A program made the translations under genes and the position numbers. DNA of 64,000 nt from NCBI GenBank assembly GCA_963706535.1, contig CAVPMU010000003.1:235955-299954 (forward strand), in the 5' to 3' direction. Of the stretch, positions 59,033 to 64,000 are shown in pieces. This DNA is from RPQJ01 sp963706535 (GTDB lineage Bacteria > Pseudomonadota > Gammaproteobacteria > Steroidobacterales > Steroidobacteraceae). Below the pieces are notes generated by a model. That model did no database searches and had not been told where the DNA came from. It saw only the letters and a list, made by a program, of their open reading frames with translations. Within the stretch, counting starts at the first letter, position 1; each line of letters opens with the position of its first letter.

Positions 59033-59998
59033 CTAACACACGCCGTGGGGGCCGTTGCCGGACGCCACACTGCCAGTGACCCCTTCTATGGCTACAAGTT
59101 CCTGATCTTCAAGGCCTCTTATCCACATAATCCGTGGATCCGCGTGGCACCACGTGAGTTGTCGCTTGGCCAGGTTGCGCGTGGCGCGCTGGCCGGCCTC
59201 GACCGCCGCCGAGAGGCTGGTCTCACCCTCGAGGTGCGCCCAGAGCTGCCGGTAACCGACCGCCCGCATGCTCGGCAGGTCGGCGTGCAGGTTGCCACGG
59301 GACCGCAGGGCGCGGACTTCGTCGAGGAAGCCTGCGCCCATCATCGCGAGGAAGCGCGCGTCGATGCGTCGATAGAGCTCGGCCCGCTCGAAGGGCTGCA
59401 GTGCGAAGGCCGCGAATCGCAGCGTCGCGGGCTCGGCCAGCTTCTGCAGTTCGGACAGCGGCCGCCCGGTGAGTTCGAGCACCTCGAGCGCCCGTTGTAT
59501 GCGCTGGCCATCGGCCGGGCGGATGCGCGCCGCTGCCTCCGGATCCCGGGTCGCGAGTTCGGCATGCAGGGCCGGCCAACCGAGTTCCGCGGCGCGCCGG
59601 TCGATGCGCGCCCGTACCGCCGGATTCGCCTCCGGGAGCGGCGCGATGCCCTGCGTCAAGGCGCGAAAATAAAGCATCGTCCCGCCGACCAGCAGCGGCA
59701 CCCGGCCTCGTGCCCTGATCTCGCCGACCAGCCGCAACGCGTCGCGCCGGAAGCGCCCCGCCGAATAGGCCTCGGCCGGGTCGCAGACGTCGATGAGGTG
59801 ATGCGGCACCGCTGTCCGGATCACCGCCGTCGGCTTCGCCGTGCCGATGTCCATGCCGCGATAGACCTGCGCCGAGTCGACGCTGACGATCTCGACCGGG
59901 AATTCGCGCGCCAGGCGCAGCGCGAGATCGGTCTTGCCCGTGCAGGTCGGACCCATCAGCAGCACGGCGTCCACGGGCGTGGCGGCGACCGTGGTCAT
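59033..59998 (-). CDS. miaA: tRNA dimethylallyltransferase MiaA
   Basis: A 321-residue enzyme: VLLMGPTCTGKTDLALRLAR is the P-loop, IVSVDSAQVYRGMDIGTAKP has the catalytic Asp, and LLVGGTMLYFRALTQGIAPL and RAVGYRQLWAHLEGE follow. It adds dimethylallyl to A37 of tRNAs reading U-starting codons. The start at 59998 overlaps the mutL stop (ATGA). Confidence 0.95.
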   Translation of the reverse strand: MTTVAATPVDAVLLMGPTCTGKTDLALRLAREFPVEIVSVDSAQVYRGMDIGTAKPTAVIRTAVPHHLIDVCDPAEAYSAGRFRRDALRLVGEIRARGRVPLLVGGTMLYFRALTQGIAPLPEANPAVRARIDRRAAELGWPALHAELATRDPEAAARIRPADGQRIQRALEVLELTGRPLSELQKLAEPATLRFAAFALQPFERAELYRRIDARFLAMMGAGFLDEVRALRSRGNLHADLPSMRAVGYRQLWAHLEGETSLSAAVEAGQRATRNLAKRQLTWCHADPRIMWIRGLEDQELVAIEGVTGSVASGNGPHGVC

Positions 59999-61776
59999 CG
60001 GCCGCGCAGGAACAGGCGATCGAGGTCCTCCATGCGGACGAACGACCACGTCGGCCGCCCGTGCACGCACTGGTCGGCACGCAGAGTCGTCTCCATCTCA
60101 CGCAGCAATGCGTTCATTTCCGGGATACCGAGGCGCCGGTTGGCACGCACGGCCTGGTGGCAGGCCATCGTGCCCAGCGCACGCTCCAGCGCCTGTCGCG
60201 CACCGCCGCTGCCCTGCGCGCGCAGGTCCGCGAGCATGTCGCGCACGAGCGCCGCGGGATCGGCCGACGCAAGCAGCGCAGGCATGGACCGCACCAGCAG
60301 CTGCGCGGGTCCGCCGCGCGAGAGCTCGATGCCGAGTTCGTCGAACAGCGCCGCGTACGCCTCGGCCTCGTCGGCTTCCGCCACCGATACGTTCAGCGCG
60401 ACCGGTACCAGCAGCGGCTGGCTCGCGATGCGCGTCGATGCGAGCGACGCCTTGAGCCGCTCATAGGTCGTGCGCTCGTGCGCCGCGTGCATGTCCACCA
60501 GCACCAGCCCGCCCTGCGCCTGCGCCAGGATGTAGATGCCGTGCAGCTGGGCGATCGCGAAGCCGAGCGGGTGCTCCTGGCCAGCCGGTTCGGGTCCGCG
60601 CTCGAGCCCTGGAGCCCGCTCCGCCTGCCCTGGTTCGGCGACGTGGTCCGCCTCGTCGCGAATGCCGGTCGCGAGCGCCGTGTACAGTTCGAGCGCCGAC
60701 GTGCGTGGCGCCCCGCTGCCCGCCGCATCGTTGAGCGAGAATCGTGCCGCGGGAACCTCCTCGGCCGCGGTACGCGAGGGGCGCGTCTCGGCGAGCGCCC
60801 GCTCGAGCGTGCGGAACAGGAAGTCGTGGACCAGCCCGGGTTCGCGAAATCGCACCTCGAGCTTCTGCGGGTGCGCGTTCACGTCCACGCGCGCAGGATC
60901 CATCTCGAGATACAGCACGCAGGCCGGCTGGCGACCGTGGTACAGCACGTCGCGGTAGGCGATGCGCACGGCGCTCGCCACGAGCTTGTCGCGCAGCGGC
61001 CGCCCGTTAAGGTAGAAGTGCTGCTGGTCGGCCTGGCTGCGCGCGTAGGTCGGCAGGCAGAACCAGCCGCTCAAGCGCAGGCCCGCGCCCTCGTGCTCGA
61101 GCTTGAGCGCGTGCCCGATGAACTCCTCGCCGAGGATTGCGGCGACGCGCGCGTCCCGCCCGCGTTCGTCGCGCGCCGGCGGATGGTCGGCCAGTGTCCG
61201 TCGCGCGGACATGAGCCGGAACCCGACGTCGAAGCGACTCAAGGCGAGGCGCTCGACGAGCCGCTCGACCTGGGTCAACTCGGTGCGCTCGGCGCGCAGG
61301 AACTTGCGGCGCGCCGGGACGTTGAAGAACAGGTCGCGGACCTCGACCGTGGTCCCCGGCGGGTGCGGCTGCGGCGTGGGGCCGCTCAACTCGCCATCCG
61401 CCGCCGAGACGGAGTAGGCGACGGGCGCGTCCGGCGTGCGCGAGACGACCTTCATGCGCGAGACCGAGGCGATGCTCGGCAACGCCTCGCCGCGGAAGCC
61501 CAGCGTACGCACGGCCTCGAGGTCTTCGATGCGGCCGATCTTGCTGGTCGCGTGCCGCGCTAGCGCCAGCGCCAGTTCTTCGACCGGAATGCCGCCGCCG
61601 TCGTCGCGGACGCGGCAGAGGGTCGCGCCACCGCCGTCCACCTCGATCTCGATCGAGCGGGCGCCGGCATCGAGGCTGTTCTCGACGAGTTCCTTGATCA
61701 CGGAGGCGGGGCGCTCCACGACCTCGCCGGCGGCGATCTGGTGGATCAATTGCTCGGGCAGGACCCGGATGGTCAT
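59995..61776 (-). CDS. mutL: DNA mismatch repair protein MutL (endonuclease type)
   Basis: A 593-residue protein. The GHKL ATPase N-terminus has KELVENSLDAGARSIEIEVD, VRDDGGGIPVEEL and TLGFRGEALPSIASVSRM. A variable linker covers about 330-400. The C-terminal dimer domain retains the metal endonuclease motifs DMHAAHERTTYERLK (DxHAx2Ex4E), MACHQAVRANRRL and CVHGRPTW. MutL proteins that work without MutH keep these motifs, so this one probably nicks DNA itself. It lies between the amidase and miaA. Confidence 0.95.
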   Translation of the reverse strand: MTIRVLPEQLIHQIAAGEVVERPASVIKELVENSLDAGARSIEIEVDGGGATLCRVRDDGGGIPVEELALALARHATSKIGRIEDLEAVRTLGFRGEALPSIASVSRMKVVSRTPDAPVAYSVSAADGELSGPTPQPHPPGTTVEVRDLFFNVPARRKFLRAERTELTQVERLVERLALSRFDVGFRLMSARRTLADHPPARDERGRDARVAAILGEEFIGHALKLEHEGAGLRLSGWFCLPTYARSQADQQHFYLNGRPLRDKLVASAVRIAYRDVLYHGRQPACVLYLEMDPARVDVNAHPQKLEVRFREPGLVHDFLFRTLERALAETRPSRTAAEEVPAARFSLNDAAGSGAPRTSALELYTALATGIRDEADHVAEPGQAERAPGLERGPEPAGQEHPLGFAIAQLHGIYILAQAQGGLVLVDMHAAHERTTYERLKASLASTRIASQPLLVPVALNVSVAEADEAEAYAALFDELGIELSRGGPAQLLVRSMPALLASADPAALVRDMLADLRAQGSGGARQALERALGTMACHQAVRANRRLGIPEMNALLREMETTLRADQCVHGRPTWSFVRMEDLDRLFLRGR

Positions 61777-61827
61777 GGACGGCGCGGCCTCGCACGGGGG
61801 GCCGCGAGGATAGCAGGCCCGGGCCGG

Positions 61828-63115
61828 CTAGCGTTCCGCGAGCGTCTGGGTTTCGCCGCTGCCGCCGCCGCGCCGGGCGGCCACCAGGGCGGCGATGCGC
61901 GTCCCCGGCGGCGGCTTGTCGTAGAAGTAGTTCTTCACGCCGGTATGGATCGCCTGCGCGATGCGGTCCTGCTGCGTCGCGTCCCGCAGGCGGCGTTCGT
62001 CGCTGGCATTGGAGATGAACGCGGTCTCGACCAGCATGGAGGGGATGTCCGGCGACTTGAGCACGATGAAGCCCGCGTGCTTGACGCGCGTCCCGTGCAC
62101 GGAGCCCACCCGTCGCAGCGACGCGAGCACGCTGTCGGCCGCCTCGACGCTGTTGCTCACGGCTTCCTTCTGCGTGACGTTCGAGCAACACCGAGGCGAG
62201 CACGTCGCTCTTGTCGTCGAGCGACACGCCGCCCATCAGGTCCGCCGCATTCTCGCGCTCGGCGAGCCACCGCGACGCCTCGTCCGTCGCGCCCCGCAGC
62301 GAGAGCACGTACACCGAGGAGCCGCTGACGCCGCGGTTCTGCACCGAGTCGGCGTGCACGGAAATGAACATGTCGGCGCCGAGTTCGCGGGCCTTGCGCG
62401 ACCGGCCGCGCAGCGTGATGAAGTAATCGCCGTCGCGGATCAGCACGGCGCGCATGCCGTCCTCGGCGTTGATCTTCGCGGCCAGCTTGCGTGCGATCGC
62501 AAGCGTCACGTCCTTCTCGCGCGTTCCGCTGCGCCCGATGGCGCCGGGGTCCTGCCCGCCGTGGCCCGCGTCGATGGCGACCACGAGATCGCGGCCCTTC
62601 GCCGCCGCCATCGCCAGCGTCTTGACCGGGCTCGGCGCGTCCGCCGTCTTGCCTGCGACCGCCACGGGAGCAGGCGTCGATGCAGATGCCGCTGCCGCGG
62701 CCGCAGCGCCCGCCGGCAACTCGACGACCAGGCGATGGCCCGCCGCCCCATCCGGTCCCACCACGAAACTCTTCATCGCCTGCGGCGACGACAGGTCGAG
62801 CACGATGCGCAGGCCGCGATTCGGCTGCGGACCCGAGCGCACCGACTTCACCGGTCCCTGCCCGCCCGGCAGGCCCTTGCTCGACGCCATTTCGGCGTTC
62901 GCGAGGTCGATGACGACGCGGTCTGGATTGCCGAGCGTGAAGACTTCGTGACGCACCGGAGCGGTGAGGTCGAGCACCAGCCGCGTACCTTCGGGACCGG
63001 CCCACAGACGCACGTCGGTGACGCGCGTGGGTGCGGCCGGGAACGCATCGCCAGCGACGAGCAGGCCGCACCAGGCGGCGACGAACGCGAGCAGCGTGGA
63101 CGGGCGCGGCGACAT
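61828..63115 (-). pseudogene. amiB: N-acetylmuramoyl-L-alanine amidase gene with a single-base frameshift
   Basis: The N-terminal segment has a signal peptide (LLAFVAAWCGLLVAGDAFPA), an AMIN domain (TRVTDVRLWAGPEGTRLVLD) and the start of amidase_3 (VVAIDAGHGGQDPGAIGRSG, VLIRDGDYFITLRGRSRKAR, ISVHADSV). After DVLASVLLE the frame is lost. The right continuation, QKEAVSNSVEAADS and VLKSPDIPSMLVETAFISNA with the last catalytic Glu, is in another frame down to the stop at 61828. Dropping one base near 62183 restores a continuous enzyme of about 428 residues. Everything else is conserved, so a sequencing error or recent mutation is likely. Synteny with tsaE and mutL supports an AmiB/AmiC-type divisional amidase. 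Confidence 0.85.
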
Positions 63116-63179
63116 GCCGCGTAATCTACCGCGATCCAGGTTATTAATTCAATAAAATTATGCAGATACGAAATATTTG
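63116..63179 (-). promoter_or_regulatory. AT-rich spacer upstream of the amidase gene
   Basis: About 40 bases (63141-63179) are strongly AT-rich in an otherwise GC-rich region. On the minus strand it contains GCATAAT and TTGAATTAATAA, so it may hold a promoter for the amidase-mutL-miaA group or an UP-type element. No exact boxes can be fixed. Confidence 0.3.
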
Positions 63180-63656
63180 TCAGGCTCGGTCGAGGCCAAA
63201 GGCCCGGGCCACCGCTCGGCCGCGATCACTGCCCGCCTCGACTTCGACCGTGCGACCCTCATCCGCGTAGTGCAGACGGAGCGAGAGATCGAGCCTGCCC
63301 AGCCGATCCCCGGCGCGCTCGGGCCACTCGACCGCCAGCACGCTGCGCGCCTCGGCTAGGTCGCGCAAGCCGAGGTCGTCGAGTTCGGCGGGATCGCGCA
63401 GGCGATAGAGGTCGCAGTGGTAAACGTCGCGTGCCGCGAGTCGGTACGGCTCGATGAGCGTGTAGGTCGGGCTGCGCACCGCACCCTCGTGGCCGAGCGC
63501 GGCCAGCAATCCGCCGACGAGCGTGGTCTTGCCTGCGCCGAGGTCGCCCGAGAGCCCGATGAACAGTGGCTCCGACGGATCGGCCGCGAGAATGGCCGCG
63601 GCGAGACGCACGCCAATTGCGCGCATCTCCTGGGGACTCGCGGCCGTGAGTCTCAA
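63180..63656 (-). CDS. tsaE: tRNA threonylcarbamoyladenosine biosynthesis ATPase TsaE
   Basis: A 158-residue P-loop protein: LFIGLSGDLGAGKTTLVGGL (Walker A), RSPTYTLIEPYRLAARDVYH and CDLYRLRDPAELDDLGLRDL, then VLAVEWPERAG, all TsaE hallmarks. It powers t6A synthesis with TsaB/TsaD. The best start is TTG at 63656, overlapping the nnr stop as TTGA; the ATG at MRAIGV further in would cut into the fold. Downstream is the amidase gene. Confidence 0.92.
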   Translation of the reverse strand: MRLTAASPQEMRAIGVRLAAAILAADPSEPLFIGLSGDLGAGKTTLVGGLLAALGHEGAVRSPTYTLIEPYRLAARDVYHCDLYRLRDPAELDDLGLRDLAEARSVLAVEWPERAGDRLGRLDLSLRLHYADEGRTVEVEAGSDRGRAVARAFGLDRA

Positions 63657-64000
63657 GACGGATTCACGCAGGAACGCACCTGCTCGAGCAGGTCGCCCGC
63701 GAGCATGCCCCGCTCGCCCCTGCGCGCCGCGAGGTCGCCGGCCTGCGCGTGGACGAACACGCCGGCGCGCGCAGCGAGCGCGAGGTCGCCGCACTGCGCG
63801 GCAATGCCCGCGATCACGCCGGTGAGCACGTCACCCATGCCACCTGCGGCCATGCCGGGATTGCCGCGATCGCAGATGCACGGCGTTTCGGCCGGCGACC
63901 ACACGATCGAGCCGGCTCCCTTCAGCACCACGCTGCCGCCGAAGCGCTCCTGCAATGCGCGCGCGGCGCCCATGCGATTGGCCTGCACCGCGGCGCCGGT
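63653..64000 (-). CDS. nnr: Bifunctional NAD(P)H-hydrate epimerase/dehydratase, C-terminal part (cut by window edge)
   Basis: The last 115 residues of the dehydratase domain: GGSVVLKGAGSIVWSPAETP, CDRGNPGMAAGGMGDVLTGV and IAAQCGDLALAARAGVFVHA. The NPGMAxGGxGDVL motif is the ADP-binding and catalytic region. It repairs hydrated NAD(P)H. The remainder, including any epimerase domain, lies beyond 64000. It overlaps tsaE by four bases. Confidence 0.93.
   Translation of the reverse strand, partial: TGAAVQANRMGAARALQERFGGSVVLKGAGSIVWSPAETPCICDRGNPGMAAGGMGDVLTGVIAGIAAQCGDLALAARAGVFVHAQAGDLAARRGERGMLAGDLLEQVRSCVNPS

Noticed and set aside
57464..60466. A 1000-codon open frame on the plus strand opposite hflX, hfq and miaA
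   Set aside because: It is antisense to well-identified genes, has no recognisable motif, and its composition is the Arg/Ala/Gly-rich pattern that GC-rich DNA gives on the wrong strand.
61007..62160. Continuation of the amidase frame for another 370 codons past the frameshift
   Set aside because: The residues become Arg/Gly-rich and unrelated to any domain; the true continuation is in the other frame, and this stretch overlaps mutL out of frame.

Overview
The window is high-GC chromosomal DNA from a gammaproteobacterium. The right third (about 44-64 kb) carries the classical gammaproteobacterial order nnr-tsaE-amidase-mutL-miaA-hfq-hflX-hflK-hflC-DUF2065-purA, then tRNA-Leu, rnr-rlmB, rpsF-rpsR-DUF2232-rplI, dnaB and alr, almost all on the minus strand. 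Nothing in the sequence fixes the lineage below class. Heptameric repeats placed just after stop codons (three loci) resemble what I remember from Xanthomonadales-like genomes.

The left part (about 1-30 kb) is a metal/metalloid-response island and is the main interest of the window. It holds two bufferin cassettes: bufA1-bufB-bufC-doxX on minus at 1.8-4.2 kb, and bufA2-bufB-bufC on plus at 5.8-7.7 kb. It also holds a complete arsenosugar-type pathway on minus at 11.8-22.0 kb: the radical SAM enzyme ArsS, a VTT/FAD-oxidoreductase fusion, a DUF547 protein, two glycosyltransferases of the TIGR04283 and TIGR04282 types, a membrane protein, methyltransferase ArsM and a Pst-like ABC importer. Further members are a glutaredoxin, a papain-like protein and a DMT exporter (22-24 kb), an FAD oxidoreductase-NrtS-ECF sigma-anti-sigma operon (24-26 kb), and an MTA-phosphorylase-like enzyme with a broken YeeE transporter (26-30 kb). 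A second ECF sigma gene lies at 10.2 kb and a DUF3379 membrane anti-sigma-like gene at 4.4 kb.

Reading intergenic DNA by eye, I found eight copies of one promoter-like motif, TGTAAGAA, 14-15 bases, then CGAC/CGGT. One copy precedes nearly every transcription unit of this island, including both bufferin cassettes, both ends of the arsenosugar cluster, one sigma gene and the operon containing the other sigma gene. Two pairs are back-to-back divergent. This argues that bufferin metallophores, arsenosugar synthesis, thiol/sulfur metabolism and the sigma factors form one ECF regulon packed into about 22 kb.

From 30 to 44 kb lie more metal functions: an MBL hydrolase, a merR/merTP-GDCCVxC operon with a textbook operator but no merA, a redoxin, an AhpD-like protein with a divergent AraC regulator, and a czcCBA zinc/cobalt/cadmium efflux operon. 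This zone is decaying. A DUF3047 gene, yeeE and dmeF are all broken; yeeE is split by an IS110/IS1111-type element and dmeF by an IS1634-like element. In the core region, DnaB carries a 143-residue mini-intein without an endonuclease domain, and the AMIN-amidase gene has a single-base frameshift.
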